Position numbers and translations under genes: made by a program. 64,000 bases of DNA. Origin: Ascarosepion bandense. Its lineage: Eukaryota > Mollusca > Cephalopoda > Sepiida > Sepiidae. Every line of letters starts with the position of its first letter. Within the stretch, counting starts at the first letter, position 1. The stretch is from positions 2,087,001 to 2,151,000 of the forward strand of contig JBBBDQ010000330.1 in NCBI GenBank assembly GCA_037127315.1. Direction: 5' to 3'. Shown here in pieces: positions 21,985 through 32,469 of the stretch. The notes below the pieces were generated by a model. It was given only the letters and a program-made list of their open reading frames with translations, was not told where the DNA came from and did no database searches.

Positions 21985-22305
21985 TCTTTTCTTTTTACAT
22001 TACTTACATTATTCAGACTGTTGTCCTCGTCTTTGTTGTCATATTTACGACTTTTCGGATGTTGTACCCCCGGTCTTCTTCAGTTAATATTTCTTGGAAT
22101 TTCGAACCCAACCCTTTATTTAACCCACACACACAGATTGTTCTAATTCCGCGTGTCAAATTCCAGGTGTTGAAATTCCAAGAAATATTACCTGAAGAAG
22201 GCGGAAGCGTACAACGACCGAAACGTCGTGAATATGGCAATAAAAATCAGGACAGCAGTCCGAATAATGTAAATAGTGTAAATAATTACAATAACTCATC
22301 TTAGA
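21985..22305. repeat. Fold-back family F, two-armed copy
   Basis: The left arm 21985-22115 and right arm about 22165-22305 are inverted copies: the right arm has CCTGAAGAAGGCGGAAGCGT, then ACGACCGAAACGTCGTGAAT, and the left arm has its reverse complement with a few changes. The centre includes ACCCACACACACAGATTG. The right arm ends AATAATGTAAATAGTGTAAA. No coding. The repeated GAAACG core resembles 3' ends of some retroelements (Penelope-like and others), but I cannot assign a class. Confidence 0.85.
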
Positions 22306-22367
22306 AATATAGACAAATCTATTTTCTTTGTTTCTAAAGAAATTTGTTATGCGTAGCTAAATCTAAT

Positions 22368-22627
22368 CAGTTAAATGCCATACGTGATACACGCTTGGGT
22401 GATCATGAAAGACTAGGCAGAACCTTTTCCCGCAGTAGGTCATAATTTCTTTTCCGTTAAGCTAGTAGCTAACCAAGACTAAAGAACCTTGTCTGACCTG
22501 CTATTCAACTCATTGTTGAGTCGGGGAGAGAAGTGAAAAGGTATTTTAAGATAAAGAACTCGAGTGGAATTCAAAATCGGCTCTCCGATTTCTCAATCCG
22601 AGGCAATATTCATTGCACCACAACGCA
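22368..22627 (-). mobile_element. SINE-A copy 4
   Basis: Minus-strand copy with TGCGTTGTGGTGCAATGAAT head, a degraded B box (GATTTTGAATTCCA) and GCGTGTATCACGTATGGCAT near the 3' end. The middle shows several substitutions (GTTGAATAGCAGGTCAGACA) and lacks the AAGAGACATGA piece. Confidence 0.88.
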
Positions 22628-22924
22628 TAAATCCCATTATATCTAGTCACGATCACAGGCATCCTTTTTGTTGAGAATTAACCTTGAAAATTCCCATTCG
22701 AAATCCTGGAACTTTAATACGGGACCATATCAGGAGAGGGTTTGGGTTTATTTTGTTTTACAGTGTATCAATCTCAATAGAGTATCTAATGCCGAAAAGG
22801 TTTTTACAATAGAGTCATATGAAGAAAATATATATTCATTGTAAGAAATCAGTTTGTAGACAAGGTTTCATTGACACATTTTTGTAAAGATAGTTTTTTT
22901 TCCGAGAGTTAAATGTATTGCTGT

Positions 22925-23815
22925 TATTTTTTTTCAAGAAGCTATTGCTGGTAATATATTTTTTAAAATGTATTTTTTTAATCGTTTCACCTCTAGCAAA
23001 GCGGTACCGCCACTGGTGCACAAGGGGCTACATAAGTGAGAAAAATTTTAAGTAGAAGGAGCGCGAAAAGAAAGACGAACCAGTTGCAGTGGGTGTCAGA
23101 GAAAGGGCAAGAGAACGATGGGAATACAGGAGTGATGACAGTTCTAAAGTTAGAGTGAGAAAGGAAAAGAACAGGATACATGGGGTGATGTAGAAAGGAC
23201 GAGAATTGTCGGCTGCATTTGATAGATTTAACTGTAAAAAGGTGGGACCTTGTTGCCAGTCTAGTTGCTTGAGTAAATTCTTGTGGAGGGGGAACCAGTG
23301 ATTTTTTTTCAAGAAGCTATTGCTGGTAATATATTTTTTAAAATGTATTTTTTTAATCGTTTCACCTCTAGCAAAGCGGTACCGCCACTGGTGCACAAGG
23401 GGCTACATAAGTGAGAAAAATTTTAAGTAGAAGGAGAGCGAAAAGAAAGACGAACCAGTTGCAGTGGGTGTCAGAGAAAGGGCAAGAGAACGATGGGAAT
23501 ACAGGAGTGATGACAGTTCTAAAGTTAGAGTGAGAAAGGAAAAGAACAGGATACATGGGGTGATGTAGAAAGGACGAGGGAAGGACTGCAGTCAAGTGGA
23601 TAAGAGATAGGAATTGACATTGCATTTAAATTCCTGGAGATTGTAGCTATCAGGAAAGCAAATACACGGAAGAGAGTTCCACAGGCGGGAAGTGCGAGAA
23701 AAGAAGCTGATGAAAGAAAATTGTCGGCTGCATTTGATAGATTTAACTGTAAAAAGGTGGGACCTTGTTGCCAGTCTAGTTGCTTGAGTAAATTCTTGTG
23801 GAGGGGGAACCAGTG
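22925..23815. repeat. Near-identical duplication, one copy with 140-bp deletion
   Basis: Segment A (about 22925-23203) recurs at about 23300-23578 with an offset of 375 bases and essentially one visible substitution (GAGCGCG against GAGAGCG). Segment B (23204-23300) recurs at about 23719-23815 with an offset of 515 bases. The second copy holds a 140-base segment C (23579-23718) between A and B that is missing from the first. The unit includes sequence beyond the LINE end (GAAGCTATTGCTGGTAATAT), so the duplication was made in genomic DNA after insertion. Confidence 0.93.
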
Positions 23816-24383
23816 ACCTAAGTTCGTTGTAATAGAAGCCATGAAAATATTTGTAGAAGAGACAGAGGGAAGCCACATCTTGCTGGTGAGAAAGTGGCTG
23901 GAGTCGAGCTGCCAGGTCTAGACCGATCACATTACCGATTTTTTGGACCATGTCGAGAACCCTGAGATGAACAGCAGGGGTGCCTGACCAGATATGACAA
24001 CAATATTCTATGCATGGTCGGATGGTTGATTTCTATATGTGCAAGATGGATTCAGGCGGAAAAAAAATTTCCTGGCCCGATACAGTGATCCAACTTTCTT
24101 AGCAGTGGATTAAGCTATTGATTCAATGTAATGGTTCCACTTGAGGTCGGAAGAGGGGGTGAGGCCGAGGAAGTGCAGTATATTGCTTTCAGTGAGACTC
24201 GCTTGGCCCATGCTTATGGAGAGCAGGAGAGACTGCCTGTGATAGTTGGTAGATAGAAGCTTCGTTTTAGAAGCATTTAAATTTACAAGCCATTTCTTAA
24301 CCTAGTCTACTAGAGAGTGGAAGTTCTTCTCAAGATCAGCAGCGAGTTTATGTTTGTCCGCCTCGCCAGATTTCTTACTATTT
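22925..24383 (-). pseudogene. LINE-J (jockey/CR1-like) 3' half with recent duplication
   Basis: Reading 5' to 3' on the minus strand from about 24383: LVNLNASKTKLLSTNYHRQS, MGQASLTESNILHFLGLTPS, SDLKWNHYIESIA, LNPSCTYRNQPSDHA, then an open stretch 23951-23592 (MVQKIGNVIGLDLAARLQPL, SHQQDVASLCLFYKYFHGFY, SRTSRLWNSLPCICFPDSYN, LQEFKCNVNSYLLST). This order is the thumb and C-terminal domain of jockey/CR1-type reverse transcriptases; endonuclease and palm (YADD) are absent, so the copy is 5'-truncated by the adjoining Helitron fragment or before its arrival. The 3' end is near GGTACCGCTTTGCTAGAGGT at about 22990. Frameshifts and stops occur in the 23.9-24.3 kb part. A 375-base-offset duplication follows the 3' end (see the next entry). 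Confidence 0.82.
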
Positions 24384-24626
24384 CTTCTGCACTATTGTAA
24401 GAATTGCAACCTTGAAACTTCTGAATATCGTCTCTTATGTCTTTGTCTATGAGTGTATCAAATTTGATTAAAATCGGACCACTCCTTCTATAACCCGATT
24501 TTTCCGATTATCGATATTTATCGGGGGTACCTCGACACAATACCTAGCTAAGAACACTCGCAGACGCTTATAGTACAACTGTGTAAATTTTCAAGAAAAT
24601 CAGTTCAGCCGTTTCGGAGTCTATAG

Positions 24627-24700
<74 letters not shown>

Positions 24701-24734
24701 GTTCCATTTATAAATAAGTTTAGATTAGATTAGA
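24384..24734 (-). mobile_element. Helitron-N copy 2, 3'-truncated
   Basis: The minus-strand 5' terminus TCTAATCTAATCTAAACTTA ends at 24734 with host A. The conserved body runs to TTACAATAGTGCAGAA at 24384 where similarity stops; the 3' third with the hairpin and CTAG is absent. It carries (CA)n and (CAGA)n arrays at 24631-24698 near the 5' end. Confidence 0.88.
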
Positions 24735-25280
24735 TATAGCCTCAAATACACTACACTAATCTCTTTTTTACGTGTTAAAATAAAAACAGATGCTAAAAGA
24801 TGAGCTAATACGTCAGGAATCCTAGTTCTTTGAAAAATAAGAAGTGAGATTAATTTCGAAACGTTAACAATACTGACAACCCTCGATGTTTCCTTTTTCG
24901 TTTTGTTTACCCCCGTCTTTCCATTGCCTTAGATCGCCACAGGGAGTCATCCGTTTCACAGAGAAATCTAAACAGATGTACGTGTATAAGTGCTGTTTGT
25001 CTATTGGTTGGCAGCTCTTTTCTAGTTCTGTATCAATATGCATATGTAACTTTTCCTCGTCTCTATCTCTATCTCTTTATATATATATATATATAAACGC
25101 ATATATTAAAACCATTCAATTTAAAATAAACCACATCACTTGATAAGACACAAGAAGTGTCGAAACAAAATAGCTACTTTTGTAGTGATATTGTTACATA
25201 TCCATGTTATAATTTCTGAATTAATATTATTAGCTCTACTTTGTATTGGGCACTTTTTTTAAAAATAGTGTTTCCTTGGA
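24735..25280. other. Spacer with direct repeat of 21176-21285
   Basis: The stretch 24806-24916 repeats 21176-21285 in the same orientation (AATACGTCAGGAATCCTAGT, then AATTTCGAAACGTTA and TGTTTCCTTTTTC). A short (TA)n occurs at 25078-25096. AGAAGTGTCGAAACAAAATA at 25151-25170 is another GAAAC-type motif. No coding. Confidence 0.55.
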
Positions 25281-25301
25281 CAAGGAATATTATTCCACCC
25301 A

Positions 25302-25365
<64 letters not shown>

Positions 25366-25851
25366 TGCATAGGTACTTATATTTACATATATTTCAATGC
25401 TAGGTGATCATGGCTCGCCATAGATTTCTTTTTTCTTTTATTAATGATCTGTGAGTTTTCATGTGATAGTAGGGTGATTTTCAATTGTTTTCTCAACACT
25501 AGTGAATCCAGAGTTTTCTTTCTCCAGTTATTTACCACACGGCTAATGACAGTGGAGAAGAAAAGAATTCATGTCTTTCCCAATAATACTTATATGTTTA
25601 TTCTTATATATTTGGCTGTTTCTCTCTCTCTCACTATGTATATATATATACTTAAATTAAAATCTCTTAAACAGTCAGTTTGAAATATACACCTGATGAA
25701 ACGCCGAGTAAAGTGCTAACGACGTAGGGTGATATATATATATTTACTAATGCATAATTAATAGCTCTCTTTATATTACATTGAGTACTGTTTTATTAGC
25801 ACCTGAATAATATTTTTATACATGTATGTATGCCCATATGTATATTTATTA

Positions 25852-25917
<66 letters not shown>

Positions 25918-26242
25918 TTATATTTATATATGAGTAGTCAAGTAGGCGACAGTCTGTTTAATGCTAAGCGCAATCATCGGGCCATATGCTCTTGGTTTTG
26001 GCTTCAATGTCCACTTTTTTATTTAAATACGATCTATCCTGGATCGGATATTGAACACTTTAACCCATAAATATAACATAACTAAAACTATATTTAATTT
26101 ATACGTGAACATATTTTATATAAATATTTATAAATAAATGTTTATATTTGAAAAATACATTTTTACTCTCTTTCTTTCTCTCTTATATTTGAAAAATACA
26201 TTTTTACTCTCTCTTTCTCTCTCTCTCCCCCCCCCCTCTCTC

Positions 26243-26275
<33 letters not shown>

Positions 26276-26667
26276 CGAGAGAGTAAGAGAAAGGAATACA
26301 GTAGACATATAAATCAACACTAGATGGAGATTGCAAATTGTAAAGTGATGATCGGATGATTTTAAGGCGTGAAATTCATATCTTATTTTTTATTATATAA
26401 TATCTTTACAAATGAATCCAACATTTTAAACAGACTGATACTTAAAAATATATACGGTTAATCCACTCAAAAACAATTTTCTTCAAATACTGTACCCACA
26501 TAAAGTTTATATTGACGCCCTTGCAATAAGTGTTGAAAATCTCTTTATTAATGTCTCCACCAAAGAAACTATAGATGTAGCAATAAAAAATGTATATAAC
26601 CTTTCACCGTTCTCTCTATTTTCTAATATGGACCTACAGTTTTCCGTAAAATCCTAACCTGTACAAT
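25281..26667. repeat. Microsatellite-rich stretch: (TA)n, (CA)n, (CT)n/(GA)n
   Basis: (TA)n at 25307-25361, (CA)n at 25856-25912, and a (CT)n(C)n(CT)n(TA)n(GA)n compound at 26201-26283. AAATACATTTTTACTCTCT is duplicated at about 26153 and 26194. A sequence near 25940 (GGCGACAGTCTGTTTAATGC) is related to the hairpin repeat at 43.2 kb. CTGATGAAACGCCGAGTAAA at about 25693 is another GAAACG-type motif. No gene recognised. Confidence 0.85.
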
Positions 26668-26978
26668 CAGTCAGTTAAGTGTCATACATGATACACGCTT
26701 TTGGCGATCATGTCTCTAAAGCGACATGACTGACTGGGCAGAAGACTTATCCCGCAGTAGGTTGCCATTGCTTTCTGCGGTATACTGGTTGCCAGCCAAG
26801 GCTATAGTCCAATTTGTGCTATAATTTAACCCATAACTGGAGAGGAGAGATGGATTAATACCTTTCCAAAGGGTATTTGTGCGTAAGTGAACGTGAGGAA
26901 TTCAACTGGAATTCGAACTCGGCTCCCCGATTTGTCGTTTCGAGTCGATATCCACTGCACCACAACGCACATTCGTAG
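26668..26978 (-). mobile_element. SINE-A copy 5 with target-site duplication
   Basis: The best reference copy. Flanking direct repeats CCTGTACAAT at 26658-26667 and 26979-26988 mark a retroposition event. On the minus strand: GTGCGTTGTGGTGCAGTGGA (A box), GAGTTCGAATTCCAGTTGAA (B box), CACTTACGCACAAATACCCT, GGTATTAATCCATC, TTAAATTATAGCACAAATTG (a changed GGGTTAAATAGCAGG), GCAACCAGTATACCGCAGAA, GTCATGTCGCTTTAGAGACA, then GTATCATGTATGACACTTAA and CTGACTGAT. The CTGA-type tail is the part that expands into a microsatellite in the copy at 62 kb. Confidence 0.95.
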
Positions 26979-27260
26979 CCTGTACAATACAAAGACCTAT
27001 TTTATTGTTTCGGTAACGCTTACGTGCAGACTGACAGCGTAGCAATGGATTCACCTCTCAGGCTTACTTTATATAATTTCTACATGGCTCATTTAGAAAA
27101 CTAAATCTTTTGATACATGTTTGATATATTGATGAACTAAAAAAGTATCTTTTGAAGAAAAATCCGCTTTACATTTTAATTAAGAATTTGATGTGGACAA
27201 CATAATCCTCTATCAAGTGTAACAAAACTCAAGATAAGGCCTCTGTGATGGTGTATATAA
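26979..27260. other. AT-rich spacer
   Basis: Nothing recognised. Confidence 0.5.
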
Positions 27261-27445
27261 AATCTGCTTTTTATTTAAAATTAATACAGTTTACATTGCT
27301 ACACGAAAATTTCTATGTTTAGAGATTTTGCCTCGTCATCAAGCAATGTTAGCTCATTGTGAAAATGATGACGAGGTAAAATCCTGAAACAGAAATTTCC
27401 GTATAGCAATGTAAACTATATTAATTTTAAATAAAAAGCAGATTT
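27261..27445. repeat. Imperfect 80-bp inverted repeat with 25-base loop
   Basis: The left arm 27261-27340 begins AAATCTGCTTTTTATTTAAA and contains GTTTACATTGCTA. The right arm 27366-27445 is its complement, with a handful of mismatches (ACACGAAAATTT against ATACGGAAATTT) and a CTGAAACAGAAA motif. The form is a MITE or fold-back element. No coding and no clear target duplication. Confidence 0.88.
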
Positions 27446-27742
27446 AATTATATTATACTTTACAATATTTGTTGTATTGAGCACTTTTAAAAAAGTAAAT
27501 GCCAGAGAAGTCGGAATTCTAAAAACTGTTGGTTTTACCCTTCTTTCCCACTGGAGCGAGTTGTGACACAAGATCGGTTTTTAAAGTGAGAGACCCAAGC
27601 GCAGACGCTAAGGCCACTGGGTAAAAATTAGCCAGCCCTTACTGACGCGGTAACTGGGTACAAAGCTTGTCTTAGCATGTCAGAATTAGTATTAACATGT
27701 CTAAGCTTGTCTTAATTAGTCATGCCTATCCGAATTAGGTAA

Positions 27743-27799
<57 letters not shown>

Positions 27800-28399
27800 C
27801 TACTACAACAAATTTAAAACTGCCAATCTCATCGTCAATAATGGTAATAATTCACATGCAAAATCTAAACTAGAGTGAACCAGTGTCGTTTACGAATTTA
27901 TGTATCGTTTGAAGAACTTTGTTCCTAACAATCCAAATATCCAAATTTCAAAGTTTTAAACAATTACATTGACCACACCACCACAAAGTTGACAAAAAGA
28001 TTGACATTGCATCTTTCTTACAACAGTTCCATCCGATCTCATTTAAACACAAATGTAGATCTACCAGGACCTATCCATGACCATAATTATTGAAAATGCA
28101 TACATAATAGCATCATCCACATGCAAAAGAAGATTAAAAATAATGAAGGCATTACTAATAAAAAAGAGAAATCCTACACTTAATAATATAAATTATGAAC
28201 ACGGTAAGAATGTGTTCAGAACATAACATATACATGACTCTATATACATAAATTTTACGCATATTTATTTGTAAGTAAACAAAATTAATTTTTGATAATG
28301 GCTAAAAGTATAGCCGAAGGCGCTCGTAAATACAAAATCTTTATAAAATTCTTATATAATTTGAGTTCTGAAAAGAGAAAATCATAAGAACACATGAAA
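27446..28399. other. AT-rich spacer with (TA)n at 27747-27797
   Basis: A somewhat GC-richer piece at 27500-27670 is unassigned. The rest is AT-rich with one (TA)n array. No gene recognised. Confidence 0.5.
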
Positions 28400-28451
28400 A
28401 ATTATATAAAAATAACTTAATTGATTATCATTAAGTTATTTTTATATAATT
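28400..28451. repeat. Perfect 21-bp hairpin
   Basis: AATTATATAAAAATAACTTAA at 28400-28420 is exactly complementary to 28431-28451 around the loop TTGATTATCA. A CA-rich microsatellite follows at 28480-28510. Confidence 0.9.
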
Positions 28452-28599
28452 CTTGTCTGTTATTTTCAATGAAACCTGCACACACACACAGACACACACA
28501 CACACACACAGATATATATAATTAGTTTTTAGTTATAATTAAATTAGACCAATATTCAGTTCTATTAAAATGTGTACAATACATTTATATTGTAGAAGT

Positions 28600-28750
28600 T
28601 TTGAATATTTTTAATTTGGAAATGAGTTATTTCCGCAGTCTAGGTTTCAACCTTTTCGGGATCTTCAGGTGATTTATTAATATAATTATTATATTTATTA
28701 TATTATTATATTTAATTATTTATAATAATTATATTATAAATCACCTGCCG
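28600..28750. repeat. GAAACC-type repeat end with AT-rich palindrome
   Basis: TAGGTTTCAACCTTTTCGGG and ATCTTCAGGTGATTTATTAA resemble the arm of fold-back family F. CAGGTGATTTATTAATATAA at 28668 pairs with TTATATTATAAATCACCTG ending near 28748, making an AT-rich stem of roughly 25 pairs around a (TTA)n-like centre. Confidence 0.6.
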
Positions 28751-28819
28751 ATAACATACATATTCATAGTTAGGATCTTACACAGAGAAATCTACATCCT
28801 CTCTCAAGTGTTCCGAGAA

Positions 28820-29323
28820 ATGAGAACCAAGATAAACCTTTCCAAAACAGAAAATTTGTCCTCGAATTCGAATGAAAGCAGTGATAACACCTATCTTGAA
28901 TCCACAATAAAAATTAATAATATGGAATTAGTAAATGCGACACACTTTAAATGGCTCAGTGTGTGAATCAGTTAAAACAAATTTAATAAGGGAAATAAAG
29001 AAACTGAACACAGAATTGGTTGCACTAGAAACAGTTTTCCCAACACCAGAAATTGTAGCAAAAATATAACAATATAACAATATCATGAAAACTGAAGTCC
29101 AGTTCTTAAATAACCTAATCAGGTTGAGACCTTCATTTGAATGTCATGCATAGCACCAAGACTGTTTAGAAATATCTAAACTGTCAACTGTATACAACTG
29201 CTTTCTAAGATCGATGGGAAATAATGGCAACCACTCATCTTGAAATTTTGCTCTGTTATCTTGAATCCATTATAAAAATTCAGTATGTATCTTTAATAAA
29301 TACTAAACATTTCAAATACCCCC

Positions 29324-29371
<48 letters not shown>

Positions 29372-29504
29372 ATAAAAAATTTAGTACAAATTCAGGATGT
29401 GAATGAAAGCAGTGATAATACCTATCCTAAATCCATCATAAAAATTCAGAATGTTTTTTAGTAAACACTAAATATTTCAAATACCTGTAAATACTAAACC
29501 ATTT

Positions 29505-29565
<61 letters not shown>

Positions 29566-30210
29566 ACAAATTTAGTACAAAATTCAGGATGTGGAATTAG
29601 TAAACACTAAAGATTTGGAAATTGGACATAGAATAGACTGCGCCAGAGGTATTTTCGCCTAACAAAGCAAATTGCTACAAAACCAAAATATTAACCTGAC
29701 AACTCGAGTCATGTTTTTAAATAGCATCGTCAGGTCGAGGCTTTCATATGGATGTCATGCATGACGTCAAACCTGTTCAGGAATATCTAAACTGTCAGCT
29801 TTATACTACCGCCCTCTAAGATCCGCAGTTCAAAAGGCTTTTAGCGAGTGAAGCCTGAGAGTCTTGGCAAAAATAATTATTCTTTGAATCTTGTAGACTA
29901 GTGATGCAAAATCACAAAGAATTGTTCCATATAACAGAAACCACACCAATTAAAGATTATCATCAGTAGCAACAAGTAAAATGGATAGCACATGTAAGTC
30001 GAAGAGAAGATAATGACATGATAAAGATGTTGATGTTCCACAGTACTTTAAATAAAAGTTTAGGAAGGAAACCACTGTCAAAGAAAGAGCGATAACAACT
30101 AATGGACTTGAAAAACCTATTTTTCAGAAGAATTGTTTTAAGAGAAAAAAATTATAAATTTCAACCAAAAGCAGTACTGGCTGCTCGGTCGATGAATGCC
30201 AAATGTTTTC
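28820..30210 (+). pseudogene. Old LINE 3' half with internal tandem duplication
   Basis: Plus-strand frames give TYLESTIKINNMELVNATHF, IRLRPSFECHA, then in a second copy DLEIGHRIDCARGIF, TRVMFLNSIVRSRLSYGCHA, YYRPLRSAVQKAF, and ICTCK/H-type text to 30190. This is the thumb and C-terminal region of a non-LTR reverse transcriptase (the form TRLKFLxxxVRSRLxY is typical); the clade is uncertain. Stops are frequent. A block (AATCCATTATAAAAATTCAG … TTAGTACAAATTCAGGATGT) is repeated about 170-200 bases apart at 29262-29400 and 29427-29590, each copy containing (CT)n(TA)n. A related LINE fragment lies on the minus strand at 60.5-60.7 kb. Confidence 0.7.
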
Positions 30211-30744
30211 TTACAGAGAAATGGCTCATATTTCTATTACCATTTCTTTGTCGTTTTAGTAGACGATAATAGTCACTGTTTTCTCTATACAAAAATCCAA
30301 GAGGCAATACTTGTCTTAATTATAAAACTGAATTTCCTCACACGTAGAAAATAACTAAATAACATGATTTACCGAATTAATTTCTTCATCACACCCAGCA
30401 GAAATATTTTCCCCATCTACATCGTTGACGCGCAAATAAATTAGCGTTAAAGAATTTTACACAAACATCCTGATGTAAACAAAAATAAAAACATCATTAA
30501 CTTCTATATGTAACCAGATGCACCCTAGCTATACACATGATGAAAAAGCTATTAAAAACATAATTCACTGATGCATATCTCTTAATGATTGTAATAAATA
30601 TATATGGTTTAGCATTTATTACAAAAAGTATAATTAATTTCTTAAATTGGTTACATAAGCACTATACCTCTCGTAGGTTAATTTGTCACTGATCGAAACT
30701 TAGTTTAATTTGTACACATATCTATCAGCACGTCACAACTAAAA
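30211..30744. other. AT-rich spacer
   Basis: No coding or repeat family recognised. Confidence 0.5.
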
Positions 30745-30746
30745 TA

Positions 30747-31596
30747 CAGGGTGCGATAGATGAATTCTAGTCTAAATTACGCAAAAATGAAAATAACACT
30801 GACATCATTTTAACAGAGATCTTTACTAAAATTACACACTAATACTAAAGAGTAAATTTATTCCATAAAATTGCCATTGGTTTCTACCACGGCTTCCAGA
30901 CAACTTCGGAATCTTTTGAAACTCTTCTGGATGGTCCACTTGTTTAAGTTAGTGAAAGCTGCCATAATCCTTGTCTTCAGTTCATCTTTGATGTTTAAAG
31001 GAGTTTAGCTGAACTGCTCCTCCCACATAATAATCAAGTGAATTTGCAGTCTGGGGAGTTAGGTGGCCAGATATAAGGGGTAATGTGGTTGTAAAAATTG
31101 TTTAACAAACATAACTGGGTTCTCCTGGTTGGATGGTATGGTGCAGAGTCCTTTTGGCAGACATAAGGTCTTCCAGCAGCCTCCCTCTTGACTCAGGGCA
31201 ACGCTGCTTCTTCAAGGCACTTGATGAAGGCCTTTGTGTTAAGTCTGAGGCCTTGTGAGAAGATGAATAGAGGCATAACGTTGCTATTACTAGTGATCAC
31301 TCCAAACACCTTCGTAATCACCATTAGACTTATCCATCTTTTTCGAATCTTCTGCACTGTCCTGAGATTGACACCCAAACACACTGAAATGTTCGTATTG
31401 GAGCTTCAAGCGCCAATGCTAAGTGGTACAGAATGCAGTTTCTAAGTTTCTGGCGAAATGAATTGCGTCATTAACCTTTTTTATCACAGAAGGTGTCCAA
31501 CTGACCCCTCTATACTATGCAGTCGACATAATTAAAAACAATGTGCATGCGCAAAATAAAAACACAAAATGGTGACAATTGGCCAATCGCACCCGG
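30747..31596 (-). mobile_element. Tc1/mariner-superfamily element, internally deleted (850 bp)
   Basis: Ends: left CAGGGTGCGATAGATGAATT after TA at 30745-30746; right end reads (reverse complement) CCGGGTGCGATTGGCCAATT, followed on the plus strand by TG where TA would be expected. Inside, the minus strand has a helix-turn-helix piece VNLRTVQKIRKKMDKSNGDY, then after a junction VFGVITSNSNVMPLFIFSQG and LRLNTKAFIKCLEEAALP, then QKDSAPYHPTRRTQ (second catalytic Asp), ITPYIWPPNSPDC, DELKTRIMAAFTNLNK and FRSCLEAVVETNGNFME. This is the layout of a known widespread Tc1/mariner-type transposase. The stretch between NGDY and VFGV, which normally holds about 150 residues and the first Asp, is missing. 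Frameshifts and stops also occur. Confidence 0.85.
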
Positions 31597-31609
31597 TGAC
31601 ATTGCTCTT

Positions 31610-31765
31610 GGAACGAGAATATTATACCCCACTGATCGAAATAAAGGACTCGGTTCGAAATTCCAGTCACTTGAAGAAGGCCGGAGCGTACAACGGTCGA
31701 AACATTGTGAATTTAGCAATAAAGATGAGGAAAACAGCTCGAACAATATAAATAATTGAAATATA
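31610..31765 (+). repeat. Fold-back family F, right arm only
   Basis: ACTTGAAGAAGGCCGGAGCG, ACAACGGTCGAAACATTGTG, then AATAAAGATGAGGAAAACAG and AACAATATAAATAATTGAAA reproduce the right-arm order of the 48.4-48.8 kb copy. It abuts the Tc1/mariner end at 31596. Confidence 0.8.
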
Positions 31766-32009
31766 GTATTCCGAACAATGACAGGCTAAAGCTAAAAAAA
31801 GTAATTTATTATGAAACTGATAACATTAAAGTTTCTGATAATAATCAAGACAGTTGAAAGTACTCGAATAAAAACATGAACGTAATTTGATTCATCTGTG
31901 CAGTGAATTATTCGAGGATTGGAGAGATGTAACAAAATATTAAACAGACAGATCTTTGAATTTAATAAAATTCTTGTTACCCAACTATACATATATATAC
32001 ACACACACT
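31766..32009. other. Spacer
   Basis: Nothing recognised; CA/TA short repeats at its end. Confidence 0.5.
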
Positions 32010-32262
32010 ATAGTCATCTGCAAACAGATCTGCTTCGCAGCTAATCAGTACGGCTTAGACTCCATTCACTTCTAACCTAGGACTGAAACCCGACCGAATC
32101 GGCGTCAGTCAGCGATTCTACCCCTAGGCCACGAGCGTCCGGTAGACGAAGGCAGGCTTTTTAGCGCGTATAAACACGCCCAACAGCTAGAGTGCGCTAG
32201 TTCATTATCGAAGGAGTGATGCGTATATGCCGGAGTAGCTAGTGTTTACAAAGTCTTCCACT
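32010..32262 (-). mobile_element. SINE-B copy 1 (second tRNA-derived SINE family)
   Basis: Minus strand: TGGCCTAGGGGTAGAATCGC is a good A box, and GTCGGGTTTCAGTCCTAGG a good B box, about 30 bases apart as in a tRNA gene. Upstream text GCACTCTAGCTGTTGGGCGT and GCGCTAAAAAGCCTGCCTTC and downstream GCAGATCTGTTTGCAGATGA are shared with the copy at 44.85-45.1 kb. The tRNA-like part is preceded by about 100 bases of conserved leader, unlike SINE-A. It ends next to a (TA)n/(CA)n stretch. Confidence 0.85.
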
Positions 32263-32265
32263 CTT

Positions 32266-32300
<35 letters not shown>

Positions 32301-32383
32301 GAGATGCATATTCGCTACCACACTTAGATAAATAGGATGGACCGATACAAAAATTACACATACAATATATTTTTAAAATATCC

Positions 32384-32438
<55 letters not shown>

Positions 32439-32469
32439 CATTCTGTTAATATCTATCTAAATCTACGCT
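32263..32469. repeat. (TA)n and (CTAT)n microsatellites
   Basis: (TA)n at 32270-32297 and (CTAT)n at 32383-32439. Confidence 0.93.

Noticed and set aside
22836..23021. Small conserved protein beginning MHQWRYRFARGETIKK, seen twice
   Set aside because: The second occurrence is the near-identical DNA duplication, and the frame covers the LINE-J 3' end; repetition is not conservation.
28400..28451. Rho-independent terminator
   Set aside because: The hairpin is AT-only and there is no bacterial context.
31188..31445. Plus-strand 85-codon frame
   Set aside because: Shadow of the minus-strand Tc1/mariner transposase remnant.
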